This document shows positions 44,725-52,264 of a stretch of 64,000 nucleotides of DNA, one piece after another. The translations under genes and the position numbers were made by a program. The first letter of the stretch is position 1. Each line of letters begins with the position of its first letter. A model generated the notes under the pieces. That model saw nothing but the letters and a program-made list of their open reading frames with translations, did no database searches and was not told the DNA's origin. This DNA comes from UBA6059 sp040219045 (GTDB taxonomy: Bacteria; Bacteroidota; Bacteroidia; Cytophagales; Cyclobacteriaceae): positions 1,798,001-1,862,000 of the forward strand of contig OZ245881.1 of assembly GCA_965229505.1 (NCBI GenBank), given 5' to 3'.

Positions 44725-46026
44725 TCAGCCTGTATATTCCAATATCCCCTCTTTGATTCTGCTGAAAGTTTCCTGAAGCATCTGCTCATCCTCTTCAAGG
44801 AGAGTGACGCGGAAACCCAGGAGGTCAGAGCAGAATGAGGAGATCGGCACCACGCACACATTCTTGGCCGCCAGTAAATAGTAGACGAACCTTTTGTCCA
44901 GCGCGACCGTGGGTTCATTCAGCCATGTATCCAACAAAGCACTCACTCTTTGATCATTAACCTTCATCGTCTGACCAGGTTTCAGTACACCTGCTTTGAA
45001 TATAATGGTGTTGTAGAATGCGCCGTTGGTTGGATTAAACTCTATCTGCGGCAGGTTACCCAGAATATCGGTAATTAGCTGGCTCCTTTTTCCTATTCGC
45101 TCATTAAGCTCTAGTCTAAACGAAGGGTATTTCTCATGACCGAGCAATTTAGGGATGGCCACTTGGGGTAGTTTGGTGCTACTCACCTCGATCATTTTGG
45201 CATTGTCCAGTGTCTGACACAAGCGGTCAAATTCACTATCGTGCTTTCTATTGTAATATTCTGCCCATCCGCAGCGTGCGCCTGGCCATGGTATTTCTTT
45301 GGAGATACCCTTGAGCGCTATTCCCGGTAGGTCACCAATGATCTCAGCCAAGGCTGTGGCGGTCGCTCCATTATAAACTATATGCTGATAGATCTCATCG
45401 CTGATGATAAAGAGGTCAAACTCCCTCGCGATATTGACCATCTCCTCAAGTATCTCCCGAGGATAGACCATTCCTGTCGGGTTATCGGGGTTGATGATCA
45501 ACATTCCCACAATGCTCGGGTTGTACTTGACCTTATTGTACAAATCCTCCATGTCCGGATACCAGGAGTTTTTGGGATCGAGCTTGTAGGTGATCGGGTG
45601 GTGGTTCGCATGGGCCGCCTCAGCAGACGAATGCGTCGAATAAGCAGGGGATGGTCCAATGACCCGAGAAGTTGGTAACAGGTATTGGTACATTTTGGCA
45701 ATAGCATCACCCAATCCATTAAAGAAGGTAATATCCTCCGGTTTGATCTGAACTCCATTCATTCTATTGGTCCGGTCGGCCAAAAATGCTCTGGTTGCCA
45801 ATACGCCCTTGGAATGACTGTAAGAATATGTATCGTCTTCATTGAGTAGGTCGGTCAAAATGGTTTTCATCCATTGTGGTAGCCGCTGATGTTTCTGAAT
45901 AGGGTCGCCAATATTCTCCCAAAGAATCTCATAGCCTAACTCTTGTAGCTGCTCCGCCTTGCGAACAATCCCCCGAATTTCATAGGATAATTCATCTGCT
46001 CCCGCCCTTAATAATCTTTGTCGCAT
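44725..46026 (-). CDS. PLP-dependent aminotransferase class I/II
   Basis: 433 residues. AspC/AlaT-like features: NIGDPIQKHQ near residue 40, SHSKGVLATRAFLADR (about 74-89), NPDNPTGMVYPREIL (about 179-193), ISDEIYQHIVY (about 213-223) and Schiff-base Lys in LKGISKEIPWPGARCGW (about 239-255, canonical S-K-x-x-x-x-P-G-x-R-x-G). It should be a cytosolic transaminase; sequences of this shape are often annotated as alanine or aspartate aminotransferase. The substrate is not certain. It diverges from a TetR gene. Confidence 0.9.
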   Translation of the reverse strand: MRQRLLRAGADELSYEIRGIVRKAEQLQELGYEILWENIGDPIQKHQRLPQWMKTILTDLLNEDDTYSYSHSKGVLATRAFLADRTNRMNGVQIKPEDITFFNGLGDAIAKMYQYLLPTSRVIGPSPAYSTHSSAEAAHANHHPITYKLDPKNSWYPDMEDLYNKVKYNPSIVGMLIINPDNPTGMVYPREILEEMVNIAREFDLFIISDEIYQHIVYNGATATALAEIIGDLPGIALKGISKEIPWPGARCGWAEYYNRKHDSEFDRLCQTLDNAKMIEVSSTKLPQVAIPKLLGHEKYPSFRLELNERIGKRSQLITDILGNLPQIEFNPTNGAFYNTIIFKAGVLKPGQTMKVNDQRVSALLDTWLNEPTVALDKRFVYYLLAAKNVCVVPISSFCSDLLGFRVTLLEEDEQMLQETFSRIKEGILEYTG

Positions 46027-46089
46027 GCTGCTCTAATAAAATGAAGTGATCAACTATCCCGGAGCAAATGCCCTGAGATAATAATGGGT

Positions 46090-46097
46090 CAAAATTA
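46090..46097 (-). promoter_or_regulatory. Putative -7 promoter box of the aminotransferase gene
   Basis: On the minus strand TAATTTTG matches TAnnTTTG, 63 bp before the start codon. No TTG at the right spacing was seen, so it is a weak call. Confidence 0.35.
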
Positions 46098-46122
46098 ATA
46101 TCTTCGATACAAGAAACTGGAC

Positions 46123-46148
46123 TTTTAAACCCCGCTCGTGGGTAAATT
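46123..46148. repeat. Dyad element, copy B of two
   Basis: TTTTAAAC-CCCGCTC-GTGGG-TAAATT, aligned to copy A at 36537-36563 with the same flanks and the same GTGGGTAAATT half. It lies between the aminotransferase and TetR genes. An additional TGAAAC-N17-GTTTCA dyad (46161-46189) next to it may be the TetR operator. Confidence 0.5.
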
Positions 46149-46160
46149 TCATAAAAAAAG

Positions 46161-46189
46161 TGAAACACTAAAGGAATCAAACCGTTTCA
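46161..46189. promoter_or_regulatory. Possible TetR operator
   Basis: TGAAAC (46161-46166) and GTTTCA (46184-46189) are inverted over 17 bp, 22 bp before the TetR start. TetR-family genes usually control their own and the divergent promoter, so a site here is expected; the arms are short. Confidence 0.35.
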
Positions 46190-46211
46190 AAAATTGACCT
46201 ATAAGTAAAGA

Positions 46212-46817
46212 ATGGCCGGTAGAAAAAAAATATTCAAAGAGGAAGTTGCGCTAGGGCAAGCTATGGAGGTGTTTTGGAAATACGGATACGAAGGGGCCTC
46301 CATGCAAAAGTTGCTGAAAGCGATGGGATTGAATAAGGGGAGTCTCTATTACAGCTTTGGTAGCAAAAAAGAACTATTCATAAGAGTGCTGGAGCTCTAC
46401 AGCCAGCAGCTACTAGACTACCTTGAAGGCCAACTTCGTTTTTCTCAGGAACCAATAGTGTCGATTCAGGAAATATTTCGTGCCTTGATCTGCGCAGACG
46501 ACCAGGACAATATCAATAAAGGGTGTCTCTTGGTCAACAGTGTTTCAGAGCTTGCGTTTATTGACCCTTCGCTCAAGGAAATGGCAGCTCACAAGCTGCG
46601 AAATGTGCAAGAGCTGTTTATCAAACATCTCAATATTGCCAAACAGAAAGGTCAGATTGACCCTCAAACACCCACCCAGCAGGTCGGGCTGCATCTCGTC
46701 ACCTTGTGGAGCGGTGTGCAGGTCAATAGAAGACTATATCCTGAACAGGATGGACTTATCACTATGCTGAACACCAACCTACAAGTACTCAACATCTACA
46801 AAACTGATGATCAATGA
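46212..46817 (+). CDS. TetR/AcrR family transcriptional regulator
   Basis: 201 residues. The N-terminal helix-turn-helix (about 10-55) reads VFWKYGYEGASMQKLLKAMG and NKGSLYYSFGSKKELF, typical TetR. The C-terminal ligand domain (60-195) resembles the TetR_C_16/AefR-like type with GCLLVNSVSEL (about 97-107). It likely represses itself and possibly the divergent aminotransferase or the gene fused to its 3' end by a 4-bp overlap. Confidence 0.92.
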   Translation: MAGRKKIFKEEVALGQAMEVFWKYGYEGASMQKLLKAMGLNKGSLYYSFGSKKELFIRVLELYSQQLLDYLEGQLRFSQEPIVSIQEIFRALICADDQDNINKGCLLVNSVSELAFIDPSLKEMAAHKLRNVQELFIKHLNIAKQKGQIDPQTPTQQVGLHLVTLWSGVQVNRRLYPEQDGLITMLNTNLQVLNIYKTDDQ

Positions 46818-47311
46818 CTTCCTCGAAAAAAGCTATTCAAATTATCGATAAGCAAATCCAGAAACTCGATGCAGAACCTTTTGACCTTGAGGCCTGGAAG
46901 AGTGGCGCTCAGTCGATGCTGGAAATGCTGTTCGGCGCTGGTCATCCCTCGATAGCACAGATTAAAGCCTTAAAAGTCGACTACAGCAGTTGGGCCTTGC
47001 GAGATGCTACCGCAAAATATAATCCGGTCGCAACTTGCAAACTGATGGGCAAGGAGCTGCTGGAAAATGCAAAAGATGAAGTGGAACTGTACGGTCTATC
47101 TAAAGGCGAACAGTCCTCGTCCAAAAGCGAGGAACGTATAACTATCAGTCTCACAGCTACGGAAAAGAAGAAACTTTCCAAAGCCATGGAAATAGAACCT
47201 ACGGAAAAGAAGCTCGCCGAACTGACGAAGGTTGTCGGCAAGTGGAAAGCTGAAAGATCCGTTGAAGTTCTGGCTTCAATTTTGGCCAGTCACCCCGACA
47301 CTATTTCATAA
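46814..47311 (+). CDS. Unknown protein co-translated with TetR
   Basis: 165 residues, not recognised. It is soluble and largely helical, with a basic/acidic C-terminal region (EKKKLSKAMEIEPTEKKLAEL). The central part has WKSGAQSMLEMLFGAG and YSSWALRDATAKYNPVATCK. There is no signal peptide and no HTH. Its start overlaps the TetR stop by 4 bp, so it is translationally coupled and may modulate the regulator. Its end overlaps the convergent Hsp20-like gene by 11 bp. Confidence 0.72.
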   Translation: MTSSKKAIQIIDKQIQKLDAEPFDLEAWKSGAQSMLEMLFGAGHPSIAQIKALKVDYSSWALRDATAKYNPVATCKLMGKELLENAKDEVELYGLSKGEQSSSKSEERITISLTATEKKKLSKAMEIEPTEKKLAELTKVVGKWKAERSVEVLASILASHPDTIS

Positions 47312-47669
47312 TCTCAATTCCTTTTCGGTAGCCGTTAGCCAATTCGTTAAACGGCAGCACCACATTCAGCGTGGTTCCTTCAAAATATGCGCTGATGTTG
47401 TGAAAATCAACATCCGTAGGAATGGGTAACACCTCGACTGGAAACGACAATGCCTGAACATCACCGTCACGTTGTTCTGCAAGGAGGAAAATATATACTG
47501 CTTGATTGATGATCTCTAAACTAAAAGACCGCTCATCGGTACCCGCAATACGAAGTGTCATGCGGTAGTGGTCTCTTTCTTTCGAAAAGATAACCTTAGG
47601 CTTAGCCATACCTCCATTGAGCGTATTCGCTACATTGGCCGCCTGTGCAAATTTTCTTAGGTCCTTCAT
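47301..47669 (-). CDS. Divergent Hsp20/CS-like domain protein
   Basis: 122 residues. Although identity to Hsp20 is low, the strand pattern fits: KVIFSKERDHYRMTLRIAG (strand pair), LEIINQAVYIFLLAEQ, then VLPIPTDVDFHNISAYFEG and TTLNVVLPFNE, like the V-x-L-P...I-x-A-x-y-x-x-G-x-L-x-V-x-x-P end of alpha-crystallin domains. No signal peptide, so cytosolic. It may be a chaperone-like or adaptor protein. Tail-to-tail overlap of 11 bp with the gene before; divergent from the outer-membrane barrel gene. Confidence 0.6.
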   Translation of the reverse strand: MKDLRKFAQAANVANTLNGGMAKPKVIFSKERDHYRMTLRIAGTDERSFSLEIINQAVYIFLLAEQRDGDVQALSFPVEVLPIPTDVDFHNISAYFEGTTLNVVLPFNELANGYRKGIEIMK

Positions 47670-47690
47670 TTTATATCCTTTCTGAGAACG

Positions 47691-47709
47691 CTGGTGTTAC
47701 AATTACCAG
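47691..47709. promoter_or_regulatory. CTGGT/ACCAG dyad upstream of the Hsp20-like gene
   Basis: CTGGT-GTTACAATT-ACCAG, 22 bp before the minus-strand start. Its ends match those of the dyad at 34805-34826, which may be coincidence. Confidence 0.25.
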
Positions 47710-47768
47710 ACCAGTCACTCCATTCAAATTATTTTACGCCACAATGGCAACCTTCACTAGTCCTCATT

Positions 47769-47797
47769 GTCATTTTGACACTGAATTGTCAAATGAC
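47769..47797. promoter_or_regulatory. Bulged 11-bp inverted repeat in divergent Hsp20-like / barrel region
   Basis: GTCATTTTGACA (47769-47780) and TGTCAAATGAC (47787-47797) pair with a single extra T around a 6-nt loop. It lies in the middle of the 263-bp divergent region (47670-47932). Operator or leader hairpin are both possible. The rest of this region contains only chance open frames. Confidence 0.45.
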
Positions 47798-47932
47798 AAA
47801 ACAGTCTAAATCAATTCATCATGGTAAGGTTGACATTGATCCTGCTTACCCAACACTTCGTCTCCAGAGGTTGTGGCGCAGCAGGCGGATGCCTAAATTG
47901 CCATGAGATCAAAATTCAAACTTTTAGATCTT

Positions 47933-48532
47933 ATGAAACATCTTTTTCTCGTATTCACCACACTTCTACTAAGCGTCTCCTCATTACTTGCGCAGCGAGA
48001 CGATCCTCCACAGACTTTGGTCGGTAATGGCGTAGAGTCTGTCTCGGGGTTTGGTGGTATGATGCTACAATTTTCATCCATAGATGGAGATGCTGCTGTA
48101 TTTACCGGCGGTGGTGGTGCTGTCCTCTTTAACCGTCAATTCTACTTTGGTGGATATGGTCTTGGGCTCTCAAGTGATCTCAAGGTAGATGTTGATGGAT
48201 CAGATTACACAGTAGATTATGGTCATGGCGGTTTTTATCTCGGATATATTTTTGCTCCTGAGAAACTTGCCCATTGGTCCTTTTCTACAAAGTTGGGCTG
48301 GGGTCAGGCCAATCTCCGCAACGTCTCACAGTTTGTGGGCCCCAATTACTCAGACAATACTTTTTCGATCACTCCTATGATCGAAGGTGAGCTGAACGTT
48401 ACCAATTGGTTTAAGCTAAATGCGGGAGTAGGCTACCAATACACTGTAGGTGTGGACAATGACCTGTTCGATAAAAATGCTTTTAACAGCCCCGCTGTGG
48501 GCTTATCATTCCTTTTTGGGTGGTTTAATTAA
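47933..48532 (+). CDS. Outer-membrane beta-barrel protein (OmpW/OMP_b-brl-like)
   Basis: 199 residues from ATG 47933, which puts a signal peptide (MKHLFLVFTTLLLSVSSLLAQ) at the N-terminus; ATG 47903 would precede it with ten residues. The mature part alternates hydrophobic and small polar residues in eight short strands (AVLFNRQFYFGGYGLGLS, GGFYLGYIFAPEKL, HWSFSTKLGWGQANL, FKLNAGVGYQYTVG) and ends in FLFGWFN with terminal aromatics, as in outer-membrane barrels. Function unknown. It precedes the LiaF-like gene by 44 bp and may share its transcript. Confidence 0.82.
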   Translation: MKHLFLVFTTLLLSVSSLLAQRDDPPQTLVGNGVESVSGFGGMMLQFSSIDGDAAVFTGGGGAVLFNRQFYFGGYGLGLSSDLKVDVDGSDYTVDYGHGGFYLGYIFAPEKLAHWSFSTKLGWGQANLRNVSQFVGPNYSDNTFSITPMIEGELNVTNWFKLNAGVGYQYTVGVDNDLFDKNAFNSPAVGLSFLFGWFN

Positions 48533-48576
48533 ACAAGAAATCAGAGTGGCCCCAGGCTCTCATTGAAAATAGGATT

Positions 48577-49236
48577 ATGGAGACAAACAGAAAATCAATC
48601 TTTGGAGTGGTGCTCATCATTTTGGGTATCTATTTCCTATTGGAAAACCTTGATATCATCGACATTCAACTGCCCTACTATTTTTTCACCTGGCAGATGC
48701 TCTTGATTGGTCTGGGCTTTATTAATCTCCTCACAGGCAACCGGAAGGCGGCTCTGGTTCTATTTAGTATAGGTGTTTTCTTTTTCCTACCGGAATTCTT
48801 CGATTTCAAGATCCGAGACTATTGGCCGCTCCTTTTGATTTTCATTGGGGTATCCTTCTTTCTAAGAAATAGAAACACTCCGAGCTCTTCGGTCTCTGAT
48901 GCGATCGCCTTCGATGATCTGACTTTGTTTGGAGCCAATGAGAAGTCCGTGACGAGCAAAAAGTTTGAAGGAGGAAAGTCAACTACCATGTTTGGCGGCA
49001 CGAAAATAGACCTTCGAAACGCAGAGTTAGCGGGTAATGACGCTGTAGTAGATGTTTTTACGATGTTTGGAGGAACAGAAATCATGGTACCCAATGATTG
49101 GGTGGTACAATCAAATGTCACACCCATACTCGGAGGGTTTGAAGACAAGCGGGGTAGTGCAGTTAGTACAGTGGGAAGCAAAAAACTAATTGTCAAAGGG
49201 CTGGTAATGTTTGGTGGGGTAGAGGTCAAAAGTTGA
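48577..49236 (+). CDS. LiaF-like membrane protein (DUF5668 plus LiaF C-terminal domain)
   Basis: 219 residues. Four short membrane helices in the first 95 residues (FGVVLIILGIYFLLENLDI, FFTWQMLLIGLGFINLL, KAALVLFSIGVFFFL, WPLLLIFIGVSFFLR) form the DUF5668/LiaF_TM part. Residues 120-219 form the LiaF-like beta repeat with FGGTKIDLRNAEL, MFGGTEIMVP and VMFGGVEVK. LiaF proteins repress envelope-stress two-component systems in Firmicutes; in Bacteroidota their partner is often a LytTR system, but none is adjacent here (nearest at 10.6-12.3 kb). Confidence 0.82.
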   Translation: METNRKSIFGVVLIILGIYFLLENLDIIDIQLPYYFFTWQMLLIGLGFINLLTGNRKAALVLFSIGVFFFLPEFFDFKIRDYWPLLLIFIGVSFFLRNRNTPSSSVSDAIAFDDLTLFGANEKSVTSKKFEGGKSTTMFGGTKIDLRNAELAGNDAVVDVFTMFGGTEIMVPNDWVVQSNVTPILGGFEDKRGSAVSTVGSKKLIVKGLVMFGGVEVKS

Positions 49237-49311
49237 TTGATATTTTTTGCCTTGATAGACATCAGCGCCTCTTTTGCACTATATTCGCAATAGCATTAAA
49301 ACAATAGAAGC

Positions 49312-49437
49312 ATGTTCAATCCTGCAATGACCGATGGAGTTTCTTTATTTGTTTGGATCGTAGTGATCCTAATTAGCTTTGTTGGTGCCCTATCGTTCGT
49401 AGATTTTCGCAAAAGCAACGCGGATAACGACGAATAG
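49312..49437 (+). CDS. 41-residue single-helix membrane protein
   Basis: Reads MFNPAMTDGVSLFVWIVVIL... : one membrane helix (about 11-30) followed by a charged tail (DFRKSNADNDE). Too short for usual gene finders but it has a sensible start, helix-charge topology and an intergenic position between two plus-strand genes. AATAGAAG precedes the start; no strong ribosome site. Function is unknown; small-subunit or regulatory peptide is possible. Confidence 0.55.
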   Translation: MFNPAMTDGVSLFVWIVVILISFVGALSFVDFRKSNADNDE

Positions 49438-49479
49438 TCACTCTCCCTATCGAATAAACCTTTTGGCCATTAGTTCGTC

Positions 49480-50175
49480 ATGAGCGCTGGTCTGGGTAAA
49501 AATGTTGCTCTGCCTACCGGAAGACGGCTTGTCATTCCAGATATTCACGGATGCGCGAAATCACTTGAAGCGCTCGTTAATCAGCTGGATCTTTCCTTCA
49601 CCGATCAACTTTTTTTTCTAGGAGACTATATCAACAAAGGCCCGGACAGCCTTGGTGTCATTACTTTAATACAGGGGCTAATCGATGATGGATATAGTGT
49701 TTTTCCCTTATTAGGGAATCACGACCAAATGATGCTGCAATACCTGGAAACCAGAGAAGACGCACTGGCCAGCACCTTATCAAAACTCAACCACAGCGGT
49801 TCAATTGAACTTCAGGAGTTCGAAAAGCATCTTCCCTTTTTTATGCAACTCGCTCCTTATTACGAGAGTGGAGACTACTTGCTGGTACATGCAGGTTTTG
49901 ACTTTGACCAAGCTTTGCCTTTTTCGGATTTGGATGCCATGCTAAATATCCGTGATTTTAGATACGACGCTAGTAAAGCCGATGGGCATAGAATTGTGCA
50001 CGGCCATTACCCACATTCGTTTGATCAGATTCAGTCAGCCATTCGCGATAGTGCTCCTATCCTCCCGCTGGATAATGGGTGCGTGTATGAAAATAGAGAA
50101 GAGCAGGGCAACCTTCTATGTCTCAACCTTGATAACTTTGAGCTATGGGTGCAGCCCAACGTAGAAAGACGATAA
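49480..50175 (+). CDS. PPP-family metallophosphatase
   Basis: 231 residues. The calcineurin-like motifs are complete: PDIHGCAKSLEAL (D21, H23), FLGDYINKGPDS (D49), LLGNHDQMM (N80, H81), HAGFD (about 137) and HGHYPHS (about 168). This matches bacterial PrpA/ApaH-like serine/threonine phosphatases or diadenosine-tetraphosphatases in the cytosol; target unknown. Its last 31 bp overlap the start of the pyruvate-kinase-like gene in another frame, so the two are translationally coupled. Confidence 0.9.
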   Translation: MSAGLGKNVALPTGRRLVIPDIHGCAKSLEALVNQLDLSFTDQLFFLGDYINKGPDSLGVITLIQGLIDDGYSVFPLLGNHDQMMLQYLETREDALASTLSKLNHSGSIELQEFEKHLPFFMQLAPYYESGDYLLVHAGFDFDQALPFSDLDAMLNIRDFRYDASKADGHRIVHGHYPHSFDQIQSAIRDSAPILPLDNGCVYENREEQGNLLCLNLDNFELWVQPNVERR

Positions 50176-51986
50176 CCGACCTACAGCAGAGTATTGAAAC
50201 GCTTGAAAAAATCGTCGCTCGTGCGAAAAAATACGACGGTAAATTTTCTGAAGAATTAAAGCGGATTCAGCCCAACGCCAAGTTCAGTGCTAAAAACTTG
50301 CTGGCCTATCTTGCTTTGCGACGCAAGGATATTCGCAAGCTTCAAAACTACCTTGGAAGTATTGGAGTATCACGACTGGCGAGGGCTGAGAGTCATGTGC
50401 TCCCGTCTATTCATGCTTTACTGCACATTCTCTATGCACTGAGAGATGGTCAAAAAATAGCCCTGGATCCCTCTCATCAGGTTTCATCTGAAGGTAAGTC
50501 TACCATTAAATCAAATGCCGAAACGCTATTTGGTAAAACCAAAAAGCAGCGATACGTCCGGATCATGGTGACAATACCTACGGAAGCTGCTCAAAAGGAG
50601 TCCATTATCACTGATTTTCTCAAAGCCGGGATGAATGTCGCCAGAATCAATTGCGCTCATGATAACCCGGATGTTTGGCTGGCTATGATCGAGAACATTC
50701 GGCGACAGAGCAATGAACTGGACCAGCCCTGCAAAATCACCATGGATTTGGCCGGGCCAAAAATCAGAACAGGACCAATGAAGCCCGGCCCTAAGATCAT
50801 CAAGCTTAAGCCTACTCGGAATGAGCTTGGTGAGGTTTTACTTCCCGGTGAGTTAATCGTCTCAACAAATCCCCATGATGATGGCCCGAGATTAGTTGGG
50901 GATGTCGACTTGGCTAACGCAACAGAGCTTAGGCTGAGAGACTCCCGTGGTAAAAAAAGAGTTCTTCAGATTTCGCCCATTGATGAATATCGGTATTCAC
51001 TTAAAACCAACCGCACAATCTATCTGCAGGATGTCAGCACCCTTAAAGCCTACCGTCTTGAAGAGAAACTCGGAAAGGTTAGCATTGAGGGAATTCCATC
51101 ATTGGAAAGCTCTTTGGCCCTGGACCATGGTGACTTCTTAAAGCTGACCAGAACTGACCTTCCGGGAGCGAATGCTGAGTATGATGAGAATGGGCAGCTC
51201 ATCAACCATGCTTTTGTATCGTGTACTCTCCCCAAAGTAATTGATGAAATCAAAGTCGGTGAACCTGTCCTTTTCGATGATGGTAAAATAGGAGGAGTCA
51301 TTCGGGAGGTCACCCCAGATCACGCAACGGTAGAAATCACTTTCGCCAGCCCCGGAGGAGCCAAACTGAAAGCGGACAAAGGCATCAACTTTCCAGAATC
51401 ACAATTCTCATTTTCCGGATTAACAGAAAAAGATGAAGAAGATCTGGTATTCGTTGCTCAACATGCGGATATGGTCAACCTTTCCTTTGTCAATGATGTC
51501 TCGGATCTGGAGAAGTTCTTTAGCGTTCTCGGTGAGCTACAAACATCAAAGCGGTTTGGTCTGGTTCTTAAAATTGAAACCCGGCGGGGGTTTCTCAATC
51601 TACCCAGCCTATTGATGAGAGCAATGGAGCATTATCCGGTAGGGGTCATGATTGCACGAGGAGACCTGGCCGTCGAATGCGGGTGGCAACAACTCGCTGA
51701 GGTCCAGGACGAAATTAGGAGAATTTGCGAAGCGGCCCATATACCGGTCATTTGGGCTACTCAGGTATTAGAGGGTCTTGCGAAAAGAGGCCTGCCCAGT
51801 AGAGCGGAGATCACGGATGTGTCTGCAAGCCAGCGCGCTGAATGCGTAATGCTCAACAAGGGGCCATTTATGACCGAAACCATCAAAACGCTGGATTATA
51901 TCTTAACACAGCTACAGGGGTATGGCATAAAGCACAACAGGATTCTTCCTTCGCTACAAATGCCCCCTAGTTTCTGGGTTGACTAG
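50145..51986 (+). CDS. Non-canonical pyruvate-kinase-like protein
   Basis: 613 residues. About 135 N-terminal residues are helical and unique. The PK core starts near 138 (IMVTIPTEAAQ, MNVARINCAHD). DLAGPKIRTG (about 200) replaces the usual D-T-K-G-P-E. A long B-domain-like insertion (210-405) follows, then DKGINFPE, LKIETRRG (about 474, the K/E of the active site), IARGDLAVECG (about 503) and IWATQVLEGL...PSRAEITDV (about 535-555). The conserved SGET of MLSGETAKG is replaced by MLNKGPF, and the C-terminal allosteric domain is missing. It may be a modified phosphotransferase rather than a glycolytic enzyme. Confidence 0.85.
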   Translation: MGAAQRRKTITDLQQSIETLEKIVARAKKYDGKFSEELKRIQPNAKFSAKNLLAYLALRRKDIRKLQNYLGSIGVSRLARAESHVLPSIHALLHILYALRDGQKIALDPSHQVSSEGKSTIKSNAETLFGKTKKQRYVRIMVTIPTEAAQKESIITDFLKAGMNVARINCAHDNPDVWLAMIENIRRQSNELDQPCKITMDLAGPKIRTGPMKPGPKIIKLKPTRNELGEVLLPGELIVSTNPHDDGPRLVGDVDLANATELRLRDSRGKKRVLQISPIDEYRYSLKTNRTIYLQDVSTLKAYRLEEKLGKVSIEGIPSLESSLALDHGDFLKLTRTDLPGANAEYDENGQLINHAFVSCTLPKVIDEIKVGEPVLFDDGKIGGVIREVTPDHATVEITFASPGGAKLKADKGINFPESQFSFSGLTEKDEEDLVFVAQHADMVNLSFVNDVSDLEKFFSVLGELQTSKRFGLVLKIETRRGFLNLPSLLMRAMEHYPVGVMIARGDLAVECGWQQLAEVQDEIRRICEAAHIPVIWATQVLEGLAKRGLPSRAEITDVSASQRAECVMLNKGPFMTETIKTLDYILTQLQGYGIKHNRILPSLQMPPSFWVD

Positions 51987-52090
51987 ACTTCACTGTCTTT
52001 CTGGTGGTTGCTCACCGCGCTGTTGGGCACTACATAAGCACACACGATAGCTGCAATAAAAAGTACGATAATGAGGCCAAGCATGAACAT
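51983..52090 (-). CDS. 35-residue single-helix membrane protein
   Basis: Reads MFMLGLIIVLFIAAIVCAYVVP then a polar tail NSAVSNHQKDSEV. One strong membrane helix (3-21). A promoter with -7 TATATTTG and -33 TTG lies 25 bp upstream (52115-52146) and a 10-bp inverted repeat overlaps it, so expression is plausible. Its last 4 bp overlap the convergent pyruvate-kinase-like gene. Function is unknown. Confidence 0.55.
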   Translation of the reverse strand: MFMLGLIIVLFIAAIVCAYVVPNSAVSNHQKDSEV

Positions 52091-52114
52091 AATCGGTCAG
52101 ATTTTGATTGAGCA

Positions 52115-52146
52115 CAAATATAGATTCGAATTAACCAAAGAGACAA
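52115..52146 (-). promoter_or_regulatory. Bacteroidota-type promoter of the 35-residue gene
   Basis: Read on the minus strand, TTG (52144-52146) and TATATTTG (52115-52122, exact TAnnTTTG) are 21 bp apart, as in Bacteroidota sigma-ABfr promoters. A second exact box, TAGATTTG, lies a little upstream at about 52145-52152. The start codon follows 25 bp further. Confidence 0.6.
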
Positions 52147-52155
52147 ATCTATATT
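52117..52155. promoter_or_regulatory. 10-bp inverted repeat over the promoter
   Basis: AATATAGATT (52117-52126) and AATCTATATT (52146-52155) are perfect inverted copies 19 bp apart, and each is followed by TCGAAT or CGAATG as a short direct repeat. The arms cover the -7 and -33 elements, the layout of a repressor operator with two half sites. Confidence 0.5.
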
Positions 52156-52264
52156 CGAATGAGTCCTAATCTCCTTGATGATAATGCTGTTGACATAAAA
52201 AGGCTATCAGGTTTCATTCAAAACCATTAATTTCCTCTTCCTGAACTAAAGAAAAGGTCAAAAT

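Noticed and set aside
47821..48027. Open frame containing CLNCH, like a c-type heme site
   Set aside because: It overlaps the outer-membrane barrel gene in another frame, has no signal peptide and no further cytochrome features; CxxCH is probably by chance.
52189..52194. TTGACA as a sigma-70-type -35 box before the DoxX gene
   Set aside because: No matching -10 at proper spacing, and Bacteroidota promoters use a different -33/-7 pattern.
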